Origin: Sphingomonas sp. AP4-R1
GTDB lineage: Bacteria > Pseudomonadota > Alphaproteobacteria > Sphingomonadales > Sphingomonadaceae
Reading direction: 5' to 3'
Length of the DNA: 64,000 nt
Assembly: GCF_013113735.1 (NCBI RefSeq)
Contig: NZ_CP053346.1
Span: 2,742,001-2,806,000, forward strand
Under the pieces are notes generated by a model. The model was not told where the DNA came from. It worked only from the letters and a program-made list of their open reading frames with translations, and made no database searches. Position 1 is the first letter of the stretch; each line of letters starts with the position of its first letter. The translations under genes and the position numbers were made by a program. This document shows, piece by piece, positions 29,501-37,724 of this stretch.

Positions 29501-29646
29501 GATGCGGGCGCCGGCGCGTCGCCCGTAGCTGCCGGCGCGGCATCGGTGGCCGCTGGAGCGGCCTGCGCCAAAGCGGGCGCGCTGCCGAGGCAGGGCGCCA
29601 GCGAGGTCGACAGCAATGCCGCCAGCTTCAAGGATGTGCTTCTCAT
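26575..29646 (-). CDS. TonB-dependent outer-membrane receptor
   Basis: A 1023-residue receptor of the oligosaccharide-uptake type. It has a signal peptide (ending ALAQA near residue 28), a TonB-box-like segment DIVVTGSRIARKG at about 48-60, a plug domain (SLLELPQVTLGG, RGLGSNRNLVLVNGRR, IPQDLIERVEIVTGGSSAVYGSDAIAGV), and a 22-strand barrel ending in the aromatic residue of LFLGVSVSY. There is no N-terminal STN domain, so it does not signal through a FecR. It sits between the dehydrogenase (53-base gap) and the GH42 gene in the glycan operon and probably brings glycan fragments into the periplasm. Confidence 0.95.
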   Translation of the reverse strand: MRSTSLKLAALLSTSLAPCLGSAPALAQAAPAATDAAPAATGDAPAPASDIVVTGSRIARKGFDAPTPVTVADSQELKLSGQVNVERSLLELPQVTLGGTNAFSNQVSATGGGFADLNLRGLGSNRNLVLVNGRRFAIVNPSQITDVNTIPQDLIERVEIVTGGSSAVYGSDAIAGVSNFILKDHFTGLKARSQVNLVQHSRTPTFSADLTGGVDFAEGRGNVAVSLNYLNRKANTRGDFKWSPFSYNLGESCVVAGTGTATLPGQALAVPAGQTCQQAGGMVGYIFSGSNDIPNGRIYGLPASGGPNAALNAAYAAAGVAGFNSTGITFNDAGTVARPYASPADSYNINSFNSLQNGQRRYMGNAFAHFDVSDALKAYGEFHFSHNRVFSQVAPVNYSSPFLLNVDNPYLSPQMQTILRLLDSSESGRTTISQGPTSFSTTPNDGLAVVSLARRFAEVGARSQINTRNVYRGMIGFRGDIGSVSDNFLTDLKYDAYYSLSRSSETIKVFNGVSKTAFQQSLLRGTGGASPLCNMFGQNLSAACVATIRTDAEATTRAKLQVGQASLAGSLLPLPAGPIGFSIGAEWRKTDGRFLPGPNLVAGDVAGYAAILPTTGSVTAKEVFGEIRVPLIHDTFLIKSLSANAGARVSDYSLSGVGTVTTYFYGLEWQVTRDLNFRGQYQRAIRAPSVGELFAGQVNNFANANDPCSSRAATAQQTAEVRALCVATGVPAANVFTLAVQPQSTVFVLSGGNPNLDAEKAKTYTAGLVFTPHFIPRLSLSIDYYDIAVSGAIGQLGGGVQNIMNLCYYVTKNASSSYCNAIPRNATTGEVLISAPIQALNANTGGIKTRGIDFGLAYRLPLNTGLGLAPTSSLAIRSTFSRLLKFNNTPVQDLPVVNECVGSFGNSCGDPKPKWRGSNRVTWSVGDFTLSLQHRYIGPVTTDRYLVPLRQGSATTPSLATLAYPRIGAQNYFDLSFTLLVAKRMEIYAGANNLANRDMPNITSPGFYDPMGRELFLGVSVSY

Positions 29647-29699
29647 GTTGAAATTCCCCTCCTGAATTTGATTTTGATTTGGTTGGAAGCGGGTGGTCT

Positions 29700-30575
29700 T
29701 TATCCGCGCCTCAGCGGTTCGATGATGGCCGCGATGTCGCTGTCATGGTGTCCGGCATCGGCTGCCGTATCGAAGCGGGCCCTGGCCGCGACGGCGCTGG
29801 GCAGGTCGATGCCGGCCTCGGCGAAGGTGGCGTGCGCGTAGGCCAGATCCTTGGCCATCAGCGGGACGAGGAAATGCGGCTCATAGGACCGGTCGAGCAT
29901 CCGCGCGGACAATGCGCCGACCAGCGGACTGCCGGCGGCGCCGCCCGCCAGAATCTCGACCGAGCGGCGCACGTCGAGACCGCTGCGCTCGATCATCGCG
30001 ATCGCTTCGGCGAGGCTGGCCACCTGCACGCCGCACAGGAAATTGTTGACCAGCTTCAGGGTCGCGCCGCTGCCGGTCGGACCGAGATGGACGGCTTCGC
30101 TGCCCATCGCAGCGAAGGCGGGCGCGGCGCGCTCCAGCGCGGCCGGATCGCCGCCGACCAGAAAGCGCAGCTTGCCCTCGGCCGATTGCTGGCGGCTACC
30201 GGTCACGGGCGCATCGAGGAAATCCATTTCCCGCGCGTCCATCCGCTCCTTCAGGGCATGCACCCAGCCGGTGGTCAGCGTGCTCGCCTCGATGGCGATC
30301 GCGCCGTCCTGCATCGCGGCGAGCGCGCCGTCCGCCTCCGCGAGCCAGGCCCGCCGGGAGGCATCGTCATCGGCCAGCATCGCGATCACGATGTCGGCGC
30401 CGCGCGCGGCGTCCGCCGGCGTTTCCGCCTTCCGCGCACCGATCGCCGCGAGAGCATCCGCTTTCTCCGGCGAGCGGTTCCAGACGGCGGTCTCGAACCC
30501 GGCCGCCAGCAGGCTCCGGGCCATGCCGCCGCCCATGATGCCAAGCCCGAGGACGGCGACCTTGAGCGCGGTCAT
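29700..30575 (-). CDS. NAD(P)-dependent dehydrogenase of the 3-hydroxyisobutyrate/tartronate-semialdehyde reductase family
   Basis: A 291-residue beta-hydroxyacid dehydrogenase. The N-terminal Rossmann motif is VAVLGLGIMGGGMARSLLAAG. The substrate motif FLDAPVTGSRQQSAEGKL (about residues 115-135) matches the family D-APVSGG pattern with changes. The catalytic Lys lies in GATLKLVNNFL (about 170-180). It may reduce or oxidise a small hydroxy-acid from sugar-acid breakdown. Its ATG overlaps the stop of the upstream dehydratase gene by 4 bases (ATGA), so translation is coupled. It is the third in a run of overlapping genes. Confidence 0.9.
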   Translation of the reverse strand: MTALKVAVLGLGIMGGGMARSLLAAGFETAVWNRSPEKADALAAIGARKAETPADAARGADIVIAMLADDDASRRAWLAEADGALAAMQDGAIAIEASTLTTGWVHALKERMDAREMDFLDAPVTGSRQQSAEGKLRFLVGGDPAALERAAPAFAAMGSEAVHLGPTGSGATLKLVNNFLCGVQVASLAEAIAMIERSGLDVRRSVEILAGGAAGSPLVGALSARMLDRSYEPHFLVPLMAKDLAYAHATFAEAGIDLPSAVAARARFDTAADAGHHDSDIAAIIEPLRRG

Positions 30576-31750
30576 TCCGTCACCTCGAACTGAGCCAGGG
30601 CGGCCTCGTCGACTTCAAGCCCGAGGCCCGGCACGTCGTCCGACAGGCTGATATAGCCGTCCTGCGCGACCGGCTCGCCCTTGAAGATGTACCAGAACAG
30701 CTCGTTGCCGACTTCGACGTCCACCTTCGGGAAATATTCGGCGATGGGCGAGTTCAGGCTCGCCATCACGACATGGTAATTGTGCATCTGTCCGGCATGG
30801 GGGACGACCGGGATCGAGTGCGCCTCGGCCAGCGCCTGGATCTTGCGGGCGGCCGTCAGACCGCCGACGCGATTGGTATCGAACTGAATATAGTCGAGCG
30901 CGCGCGCTTCGATCAGCTGGCGGAAGCCGTAGCTGGTGAACTCATGCTCCCCGGCGGCGATCGGCGTGGTGCCGAAGCGCCGGAGTTCGTGATAGCCGTG
31001 GATGTCATCGGGGATGATCGCCTCTTCCAACCAGCGCAGGTTGAACGGCTCGATCAGCCGCATCATCCGCTTCGCATAATCGAGGCTCCAGCCCATGTAG
31101 GCGTCGGCCATGACGTCGATCTCGTCGCCCACCGTTTCGCGGACCGTGCGGATCAGCTCGACATTGCGCGCCATGCCGGCGGCGCCATCGTCCGGGCCCC
31201 AGCCGAAACGCAGCTTCATCGCGCGATAGCCCTGCTCCTTGTAGCGCGCGGCCTCGGCGGCGAGTTCGTCGAGCGGGATGGAATAGAGGCGGCTCGCATA
31301 GACCGGGATGCGCGGCTTGGTGCGCCCGCCCATCAGGCGGAAGCAGGGCTGGCGCGCATCCTTGCCCATGATGTCCCACAGCGCGATGTCGATCGCCGAG
31401 ATCGCGGCCATGACGACGCCCTTGCGGCCGAACGCCATCGTCTTGCGATACATGTGCTGCCACAGAAAGTCGGTGTCCCAGGGATCGTGGCCGATCAGCA
31501 GGGGGGCGAGGTGGCTGTCGATCAGCTGTTTCGCGGCGAGGGGAGCGAGCGCGGCGTTGCCGATGCCGACCAACCCCTTGTCGGTGAATATCTCGACGAT
31601 CAGCCAGCCGTGAAAGGCGAAGCTCCCCATCGTTCCCGGGGACAGCAGCGGGGCGACCAGATCCATCGGATTGGTGCAGAAATGGGGCGGCAGCGGCTGG
31701 GTCTTGCCTTTCCACTGCACGACGCGGGTGCGGATTTCGGTGATCTTCAA
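30572..31750 (-). CDS. Enolase-superfamily sugar-acid dehydratase (L-rhamnonate/L-lyxonate dehydratase-like)
   Basis: A 392-residue mandelate racemase/muconate lactonising family member. It has a capping domain (KITEIRTRVVQWKGKTQ, FHGWLIVEIFTDKG) and a barrel with MKLRFGWGP (general-base region), metal-ligand motifs DVMADAYMGW, RWLEEAI and AAGEHEF, then FDTNRVGGLT and VVPHAGQMHNYHVVMAS with the catalytic His. The whole pattern is closest in my memory to rhamnonate and lyxonate dehydratases, which convert an aldonic acid to 2-keto-3-deoxy acid; the exact substrate is not decided. The start is a TTG overlapping the MFS stop (TTGA), and the stop overlaps the next ATG. Confidence 0.88.
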   Translation of the reverse strand: MKITEIRTRVVQWKGKTQPLPPHFCTNPMDLVAPLLSPGTMGSFAFHGWLIVEIFTDKGLVGIGNAALAPLAAKQLIDSHLAPLLIGHDPWDTDFLWQHMYRKTMAFGRKGVVMAAISAIDIALWDIMGKDARQPCFRLMGGRTKPRIPVYASRLYSIPLDELAAEAARYKEQGYRAMKLRFGWGPDDGAAGMARNVELIRTVRETVGDEIDVMADAYMGWSLDYAKRMMRLIEPFNLRWLEEAIIPDDIHGYHELRRFGTTPIAAGEHEFTSYGFRQLIEARALDYIQFDTNRVGGLTAARKIQALAEAHSIPVVPHAGQMHNYHVVMASLNSPIAEYFPKVDVEVGNELFWYIFKGEPVAQDGYISLSDDVPGLGLEVDEAALAQFEVTE

Positions 31751-33015
31751 GAGAGAGCCCCTTCTAGGTCGAGACGTTTGATGAGCGGAATGCTGAGGCA
31801 GATCAGCGCGAAGGCGAGGACGTGGAGCGAGGCGGCCACGGCGAGGACCGGCGCGTAGCCATATCCATGGTCCAGCGCCCAGCCGGCGGCCTGCCCCATG
31901 ACGATGCCGCCGAACGCGCCGCCCATGCCGACCAGCCCCGCGAGCCGGCCAAGCGCCGCCTGCGGGATCATGTCGGTCGGCAGCGTCATGATCAGGGTCG
32001 ACCAGCCCTGCTGGCCGAAGAAGGCGAGGCTGAAGATCGCCAGCACCAGTCCGACCGATCCCACGTGCGGCACCAGCATGACCCAGGGCATGCAGGCCGC
32101 GCACAGCCCGAGCGCGATCTTGCGCGCGGCGTTCACGGACATGCCGCGCGCCAGAAGCCGGCTGGACAGGAAACCGGCCGCGATGCTGCCGATGCCGGCG
32201 GCGGCGTAAGGGATCCAGCCGAGCGTCGCCGCCTGTCTCAGATCGAAGCCGTAAGTGTCGAAGAGATATTTGGGCAGCCAGAACAGATAGAAATACCAGG
32301 CGCCGTCGCTCAGAAACTTGGCGCCGACGACGCCTGCCACCTCCCGTCGCGCCAGCAGCACGCGCAGCGTATGCGGGCGGGCGCCCTCGTCCGTAGCGGG
32401 AGCGTGCGGCGGGTCGCGATAGAGCAGGCCCCACCATATCGCCCAGGCCAGCCCCATCGCGCCGGTGACGAAGAACACCCACCGCCAGCTGGCCAGCCCC
32501 AGCCAGTCCGCCCGTGCGAGGAGGAGGGCGATCAGCGGCGGCGCCATCACCGCGCCGACGGACGTGCCGGCGTTGACGATGCCCATCGCCGTCGCGCGTT
32601 TGGAGGCGGGAAAGCATTCGGCGATCGCGCTGGTCGCCGCGGGAAATCCTCCGCCTTCACCGATGCCGAGAAGCAGCCGGCTGACGATGAGAGCCGCGAT
32701 CCCGCCGGCGAGGCCATGGCTGGCGCATGCCAGCGACCAGAAGGCCATGATGACGACGAAGCCGGCGCGCGTTCCGATCCGGTCGAGCAGCCATCCGCCG
32801 CCCAGATACATGAGGCCATAGGTGGCGAGGAAGGCGGAATCGAGCAGCGCCTTGGCCTGATTGCCGATAGGGATGTCGCGCTGGATGTGCGCGATCGCCC
32901 AGGGCAATGTCTGGCGATCGAGGTAGCTGATCGCGATCGCGACCGTGACGACCAGTGCGATTCCCCAGGAGCGGGGCGGCAAAGCGGCGTGGCTGTCGAG
33001 GCGCTCAGCGCGCAT
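31747..33015 (-). CDS. MFS transporter, ACS (hexuronate/sugar-acid) family
   Basis: A 422-residue 12-helix carrier. It shows the anion:cation-symporter layout: SYLDRQTLPWAIAHIQRDI in helix 1, GGGWLLDRIGTRAGF (motif A) between helices 2 and 3, and GIGEGGGFPAATSAIAECFP in helix 4-5. Family members move hexuronates, galactonate or glucarate with protons. It therefore fits the dehydratase that follows by supplying a sugar acid. The ATG at 33015 lies inside the end of the GH39 gene (11-base overlap), and its stop overlaps the TTG of the dehydratase. Confidence 0.92.
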   Translation of the reverse strand: MRAERLDSHAALPPRSWGIALVVTVAIAISYLDRQTLPWAIAHIQRDIPIGNQAKALLDSAFLATYGLMYLGGGWLLDRIGTRAGFVVIMAFWSLACASHGLAGGIAALIVSRLLLGIGEGGGFPAATSAIAECFPASKRATAMGIVNAGTSVGAVMAPPLIALLLARADWLGLASWRWVFFVTGAMGLAWAIWWGLLYRDPPHAPATDEGARPHTLRVLLARREVAGVVGAKFLSDGAWYFYLFWLPKYLFDTYGFDLRQAATLGWIPYAAAGIGSIAAGFLSSRLLARGMSVNAARKIALGLCAACMPWVMLVPHVGSVGLVLAIFSLAFFGQQGWSTLIMTLPTDMIPQAALGRLAGLVGMGGAFGGIVMGQAAGWALDHGYGYAPVLAVAASLHVLAFALICLSIPLIKRLDLEGALS

Positions 33016-34903
33016 CAAGGATCACCAGCGCCACGCCCTGCCGTGGCACATCGATCGACATGTCCACCGTTCCCCGCTTGAGCGGCGAAAGCTTCAGCGG
33101 CTCCGGCCGCATCGCGGACGCTTTTTCCAGCGCGGCATATTGATCCGAATCCGGATTGAGCGGCGATCCGATCTTCTTCCAGGCGGTGAAGGCGTCGGCA
33201 TGATCGGAATCGACGCGCCAGATCGTCGCTGTCGGGGCTGCGACGCGCGCGATGCCGTCGATCGAGAGGCGAACGGCGGCGCTCGGCCCCGCCACATCGT
33301 CATCATGATAATGCCAGAGCAGCACGGCGATCTTGCCGTCGGCGGTGCGCGTGGCGATCGTGCCGACATCAGCCGGCCCGCGCACGCCGTCCGCCATCAC
33401 GCGATCGAGCGGCAACTGGCCGTCGCTCGTCGCGGCTAGCTTCTGCGTCCCCAGCTTGGCGAACAGCCGCAGGACGTTGAGCACGGGCAGATCGACGCCG
33501 TTGGTCGCCAATTGCCGGTAGCCCGCGAACCACGGCTGATCCTCGAACTCGAACGACCAGGACAGCACGCCTTCCAGATTGACGTGGCGCCGTGCCGCCA
33601 GCTCCCAGATGCGCGCGAAGCTCGCCGCAGTATAGCTGGAGTACATCGTCCCGTTTCGATAGGCGTTTTCCGGTCCGGGGCAGGCCGCGCAGCCCTCCGG
33701 ATCGCTCTCGCCGATGATCACGGGCTTGGTGGCGAGGGGCGCGACCGACAGGGTCTTGTCGAAGCCCTTGTTCACCTCCTTGAGATGCGTCGAAAGCCCC
33801 ATGCGGACATGCCCGTCGACGAAGGTCGGCTGCCCCTTGGCATGGAAGGCGAGGAAGTCGGTCGGCGTACCGATCTGGCCGGTCGCGTAGTTTTTGCCCG
33901 ATGTCACATGGCGCAGGAAGCCGTCCATGAACGCGCCGCCGGAGCCGCCGGAATCCGGACCGCCCACCCGCGCATTCGGCAGCGCGCGGCGGATGCCGTC
34001 CACCGCATAATCGTGCATCTTGTAGAATTCGTCGAACGAGGCTTTCCAATACCACCCGTTGGCTTCGTTCCAGATCTCGAAATACCAACGCTCTACTTCA
34101 GCGCGACCGTAGCGCTCGATATTGTGCAGGGTCCATTGATAGACCAGCTCGCGCCACTTGTCGTAATCCTTGGGCGGATAGGCCCAGCCGGCGATGATAT
34201 ATTTATAATCGAAGCCCGGCCGCCAGCTGTGACGATAGGGGGTTCCGGGCGGCGCGGACGAGAGCGCCTCGGGCATGAAGCCGATCTGGAGATAGGGGCG
34301 TATGCCCTGCGCCCGATAGGTATCGATGATGCGGTCGACGTTGGTCCAGTTGTAGACCGGCTTGCCGTCCTTCGTCTCCGTATAGACGTTCGTGCTGCCC
34401 CATTTGAACGCGGCTGTTCCATCGCCGGTGTTGAGCAGATTGTGCGCCCGGAAGAAGACGTCGTCCTTGCGCAGCTTGCCAAGCTCCGCCAGCAGCTTCT
34501 CGCCATCCTTCATCGTCGCGTAATTGGGCTCGTCGGCGCCGAAGAAGCGCCACACCGGGGGAAGCACGCCGTCCGGCGTCCTGGCGTGCACGGTCGTCGT
34601 GACGATGCGCTGCGGTATGGCCTGGGCCGCCGCCGTGCCGGGGATGGACAGGCTGGCGATCGCCGCCGCGATCGCCACGCGCGCGGCGCCCCGGACAGGG
34701 CGAGAGAGGGCATGTTGACGCGAGACGGGAGCCGCCGCGCCGATCCTCTCCGCGCGCCCGATCCCGCGCTCGCAAAACCGATCTCGATCGTTCGGGGTGG
34801 CGCCGCAGCCCGGCGAGCGGTCCTCGGCGTTGTGGCCGTTGCCGCTGGCCCCGGCCGGACGGGGAGCCTCGGGCTGTGCTTCGAAGGCGGTGGTTGACCC
34901 CAT
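33005..34903 (-). CDS. Exported glycoside hydrolase, GH39 type (beta-xylosidase-like)
   Basis: A protein of up to 632 residues. A hydrophobic signal-like stretch (ARVAIAAAIASLSIPGTAAAQA) lies unusually deep, near residues 73-95, so the true start may be later, for instance a GTG close to that stretch; the ATG at 34903 is the longest form. The barrel carries the GH39 acid/base Glu in WYFEIWNEANGWYW and a nucleophile candidate in PVIIGESDPEGC. GH39 enzymes act on xylosides, iduronides or related links. It is the first gene of the minus-strand glycan operon and faces the GntR regulator. The operator palindrome lies 50 bases before the ATG. Confidence 0.87.
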   Translation of the reverse strand: MGSTTAFEAQPEAPRPAGASGNGHNAEDRSPGCGATPNDRDRFCERGIGRAERIGAAAPVSRQHALSRPVRGAARVAIAAAIASLSIPGTAAAQAIPQRIVTTTVHARTPDGVLPPVWRFFGADEPNYATMKDGEKLLAELGKLRKDDVFFRAHNLLNTGDGTAAFKWGSTNVYTETKDGKPVYNWTNVDRIIDTYRAQGIRPYLQIGFMPEALSSAPPGTPYRHSWRPGFDYKYIIAGWAYPPKDYDKWRELVYQWTLHNIERYGRAEVERWYFEIWNEANGWYWKASFDEFYKMHDYAVDGIRRALPNARVGGPDSGGSGGAFMDGFLRHVTSGKNYATGQIGTPTDFLAFHAKGQPTFVDGHVRMGLSTHLKEVNKGFDKTLSVAPLATKPVIIGESDPEGCAACPGPENAYRNGTMYSSYTAASFARIWELAARRHVNLEGVLSWSFEFEDQPWFAGYRQLATNGVDLPVLNVLRLFAKLGTQKLAATSDGQLPLDRVMADGVRGPADVGTIATRTADGKIAVLLWHYHDDDVAGPSAAVRLSIDGIARVAAPTATIWRVDSDHADAFTAWKKIGSPLNPDSDQYAALEKASAMRPEPLKLSPLKRGTVDMSIDVPRQGVALVILDAR

Positions 34904-34952
34904 GATCCTGCATCTCTCCGAATCGCCGTTCTTGCGGCCTTATGGCGGTGAT

Positions 34953-34969
34953 ATCTGGTCCTACCAGAT
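34953..34969. promoter_or_regulatory. Perfect FadR-type palindrome (primary operator)
   Basis: ATCTGGT-CCT-ACCAGAT, 7-bp perfect arms around 3 bases, containing TGGTNNNACCA, the pattern bound by FadR-subfamily GntR regulators. It lies between the divergent glycan operon and the GntR gene. Confidence 0.7.
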
Positions 34970-35017
34970 TCTGCAACGATCGTTCTCAGGTAGAAATAAA
35001 AGGCAAGAATCAGATAA

Positions 35018-35034
35018 TTCTCGTCCTACCAGAC
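35018..35034. promoter_or_regulatory. Second, imperfect copy of the operator
   Basis: TTCTCGTCCTACCAGAC matches the upstream palindrome at 14 of 17 positions, same orientation, 65 bases away. It lies 52 bases before the GntR start and suits autoregulation or DNA looping. Confidence 0.55.
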
Positions 35035-35085
35035 GAAAAGAGGTGTCCGCTTGACCTTGGCTGTCCGCTGACCAATCTTCCGGCG

Positions 35086-35814
35086 ATGACGAGACCAGCC
35101 GCAGCTTCGGGGCACAGCCATCCCATCCGGTCCGACGACGTTCGTCACGGCATCGCGCACGAACTGGGCGTCGCGATCGTCAGCGGTCGGCTGATGCCGG
35201 GCACGGCCTTATTGAGCGAGGAGCGCTACAGTACGGAGAACGGCGTCTCGCGGGGGGCCTATCGCGAGGCGCTGCGCATTCTCGCCGCCAAGGGGCTGAT
35301 CCAGAATCGACTGAAAAGCACGACGCTCGTCAACGAGCGCTCCAAATGGAGCATGCTCGATCTCGATGTCCTCGGCTGGATGTTCGAGGAGGGCCCCAGC
35401 CGGGCCTTCGTCGACAGCATCTTCGAACTGCGCAGCATCGTGGAGCCGTCTGCGGCGGGTCTGGCGGCCATGCGGCGCACCGAGCGCGAGCTTGCGCGGA
35501 TGGGGCATGCTCTGGAGGAAATGGAGCGTTACGGTCTGCGCGACAGTCGCGGCCGCGCGGCCGATCAGACCTTTCACCTCGCCATTCTCACCGCCACGCG
35601 CAACGAACCGTTGATGACTTTGTCGACCTCGATCGCCGCCGCGGTCGAATGGACGACCCGCTTCGCGCGCGACGACCACAAGAGCGATCGCGATCCGATG
35701 CCGGATCATCACGCGGTTTTCGCCGCACTGGCCGCCGGCGATGCCGGATCGGCCAGGCGCGCGATGGGAATGCTGATCGACAATGCTCTGTTCGACGCCA
35801 GCATCACGGCGTAA
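35086..35814 (+). CDS. GntR family regulator, FadR/FCD subfamily
   Basis: A 242-residue regulator. It has an N-terminal winged helix (about residues 18-82: GIAHELGVAIVSGRLMPGTALL, NGVSRGAYREALRILAAKGLI) and an all-helical FCD effector domain (about 95-235: FELRSIVEPSAAGLAAMRRT, ADQTFHLAILTATRNEPL, DHHAVFAALAAGDAGSAR) with the Asp/His residues that hold a metal in this fold. FCD regulators usually bind an organic acid, which fits the sugar-acid genes across the divergent promoter. The ATG at 35086 is chosen because homology starts there; an earlier ATG at 34942 adds 48 residues that read through the operators and is unlikely. Confidence 0.9.
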   Translation: MTRPAAASGHSHPIRSDDVRHGIAHELGVAIVSGRLMPGTALLSEERYSTENGVSRGAYREALRILAAKGLIQNRLKSTTLVNERSKWSMLDLDVLGWMFEEGPSRAFVDSIFELRSIVEPSAAGLAAMRRTERELARMGHALEEMERYGLRDSRGRAADQTFHLAILTATRNEPLMTLSTSIAAAVEWTTRFARDDHKSDRDPMPDHHAVFAALAAGDAGSARRAMGMLIDNALFDASITA

Positions 35815-36038
35815 CGAGGCACTGGGATCGCAATTGATCTCCTGATCTCCGGCCGGCTTGGACGATTGCCGTGAGCCACGGGACGATCGGCGGAGGGGGC
35901 GGCCCGGCCGGATAGGCCGCCGACCCTATAAGGCCGGCCCGTTTGTACGATCCGCATCCAATCGTTGCTGGCGGTTGCCCGGCGGTTGCGCGGCGGGACT
36001 TGCTCGCTACGTTCGGGGCGATCAATCGGAGTGTCGTT

Positions 36039-37670
36039 TTGGAAGCAGTATCGGTCGTCCTCATCCTTCTGCTCGCTGTCGTCGTCAGCGGGGGCATATC
36101 GAGAGTGTTGCCGATCTCGCTGCCGACGCCGCTCGTGCAGATCCTGCTCGGGGCGGTGATCGGCCTGTCCACCTCCTACCGCGTGGAACTGGACCCCGAG
36201 CTGTTTCTGCTGCTGTTCCTGCCGCCGCTGCTCTTCCTCGACGGCTGGCGCATTCCGAAGGACGAACTGCTCAAGGATATTCCGACCGTCGTCGAACTGG
36301 CGCTCGGCCTCGTCCTGATCACGGTCGTCGGCATGGGCGTCTTCATCCACTGGATGATCCCTGCCATGCCGCTCACGGTGGCCTTCGCGCTGGCGGCGGT
36401 GGTGTCGCCGACCGATCCGATCGCGGTTTCGGCGATCGCGGCGCGGGTGCCGATCCCGAAGCGCATGATGCACATCCTCGAGGGGGAATCGCTCCTCAAC
36501 GACGCGTCGGGCCTCGTCTGCCTGCGCTTCGCGGTCGCCGCCTCGCTCACCGGCACCTTCTCGGCCGGTGCGGCGGCGCTGAATTTCGTGTGGGTCGCGG
36601 GCGCGGGCCTCGTTCTCGGTGTCGCGGTGACGCTGGCCGTGACGGGTGCGAAATCCTGGTTCAACCGGCGCTGGGGCGAGGATCCCGGCTCCCAGATCCT
36701 GGTCAGCCTGCTGATCCCGTTCGGCGCCTATCTGCTGGCCGAGCATCTCCACGCCTCGGGCATTCTCGCGGCGGTCGGCGCGGGCGTGACGATGACCTTC
36801 GCGGAGATTTCCCGGCAGACGCTGGCCGTCACGCGCATGCGCCGCAATTCGGTGTGGGATACGATCCAGTTCGCGCTGAACGGCATCATCTTCGTGCTGC
36901 TCGGCGAGCAATTGCCCGCCATTCTGGCCGGCGCGAAGCATACGGTGGTCGTCACCGGGCACGGTTCGGCATGGTGGCTGGCGGCCTATGTCGCGGCGAT
37001 CGTCGCGGGCCTTGCGATCCTGCGCTTCGTGTGGGTCTGGATGTCGCTGCGGCTGACGATCCACCGCAAGCGGTATCGCGGGGATGCCATGGTGACGCCG
37101 GACTGGCGACTGGTCGCGGCCATGTCATTCGCCGGGGTACGTGGCGCGATCACGCTGGCGGGCGTCCTGACGCTCCCGCTGGCGCTGGACGACGGAACAC
37201 CGTTTCCGGCGCGGGACCTCGCGATCTTCCTCGCCGCCGGGGTGATCATCGTGTCGCTCGTCTTGGCGAGCATCGCGCTGCCCGCCCTCCTCAAGGGGCT
37301 GGCCATGCCCTCGGAACCGTCGAAGCAGGCCGAGGAAGACGCCGCCCGCGTTGCGGCCGCCGAAGCCGCGATCCGCGCCATCGAGAGGCGCCAGCATGAG
37401 CTGGCGGAGGATCATGGCAATGCCGACCGTTATGCGGTGGCCGGCGCGCGGATCATGGATCTGTATCGGGAGCGGATCGAGAGCCGCAGCCAGGAGCCGA
37501 CCGACGCCTCGCGCATCGAGGAGCGGCTCGCGCGTGAATATCGGCTCATCGGCGTGAAGGCGGAGCGGATCGCGATCCGCGATCTGGCGCTGGCGCGGAA
37601 GATCGGCAGCGCGACCGCCCAGAAGCTGACGCGCGAGCTGGATCTGTCGGAAGCACGTTTTCGCGGCTGA
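36039..37670 (+). CDS. Na+/H+ antiporter, CPA1 family
   Basis: A 543-residue inner-membrane exchanger. About 12 membrane helices are followed by a cytosolic helical tail of about 140 residues. Conserved parts are LFLLLFLPPLLFLDGWRIP, AAVVSPTDPIAVSAIAARVPIPKR, ILEGESLLNDASGLV with the ND ion-site pair, and FAGVRGAITLAGVLTLPLAL. These match bacterial NhaP/YjcE-type antiporters controlling pH and sodium. I prefer a TTG at 36039 with GGAG eight bases upstream, since the residues encoded before it look non-coding; an ATG at 35943 would add 32 residues. No operon partner is seen. Confidence 0.93.
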   Translation: MEAVSVVLILLLAVVVSGGISRVLPISLPTPLVQILLGAVIGLSTSYRVELDPELFLLLFLPPLLFLDGWRIPKDELLKDIPTVVELALGLVLITVVGMGVFIHWMIPAMPLTVAFALAAVVSPTDPIAVSAIAARVPIPKRMMHILEGESLLNDASGLVCLRFAVAASLTGTFSAGAAALNFVWVAGAGLVLGVAVTLAVTGAKSWFNRRWGEDPGSQILVSLLIPFGAYLLAEHLHASGILAAVGAGVTMTFAEISRQTLAVTRMRRNSVWDTIQFALNGIIFVLLGEQLPAILAGAKHTVVVTGHGSAWWLAAYVAAIVAGLAILRFVWVWMSLRLTIHRKRYRGDAMVTPDWRLVAAMSFAGVRGAITLAGVLTLPLALDDGTPFPARDLAIFLAAGVIIVSLVLASIALPALLKGLAMPSEPSKQAEEDAARVAAAEAAIRAIERRQHELAEDHGNADRYAVAGARIMDLYRERIESRSQEPTDASRIEERLAREYRLIGVKAERIAIRDLALARKIGSATAQKLTRELDLSEARFRG

Positions 37671-37724
37671 GGGCCGCAGGCGGGGATGGCCGGTCCGCCA
37701 TCCGCTTTGCGTGCGACAGCGAAC

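Noticed and set aside
27328..29841. 837-codon plus-strand frame opposite the TonB receptor
   Set aside because: No protein motif; its composition is that of an antisense frame, and the receptor covers the same DNA.
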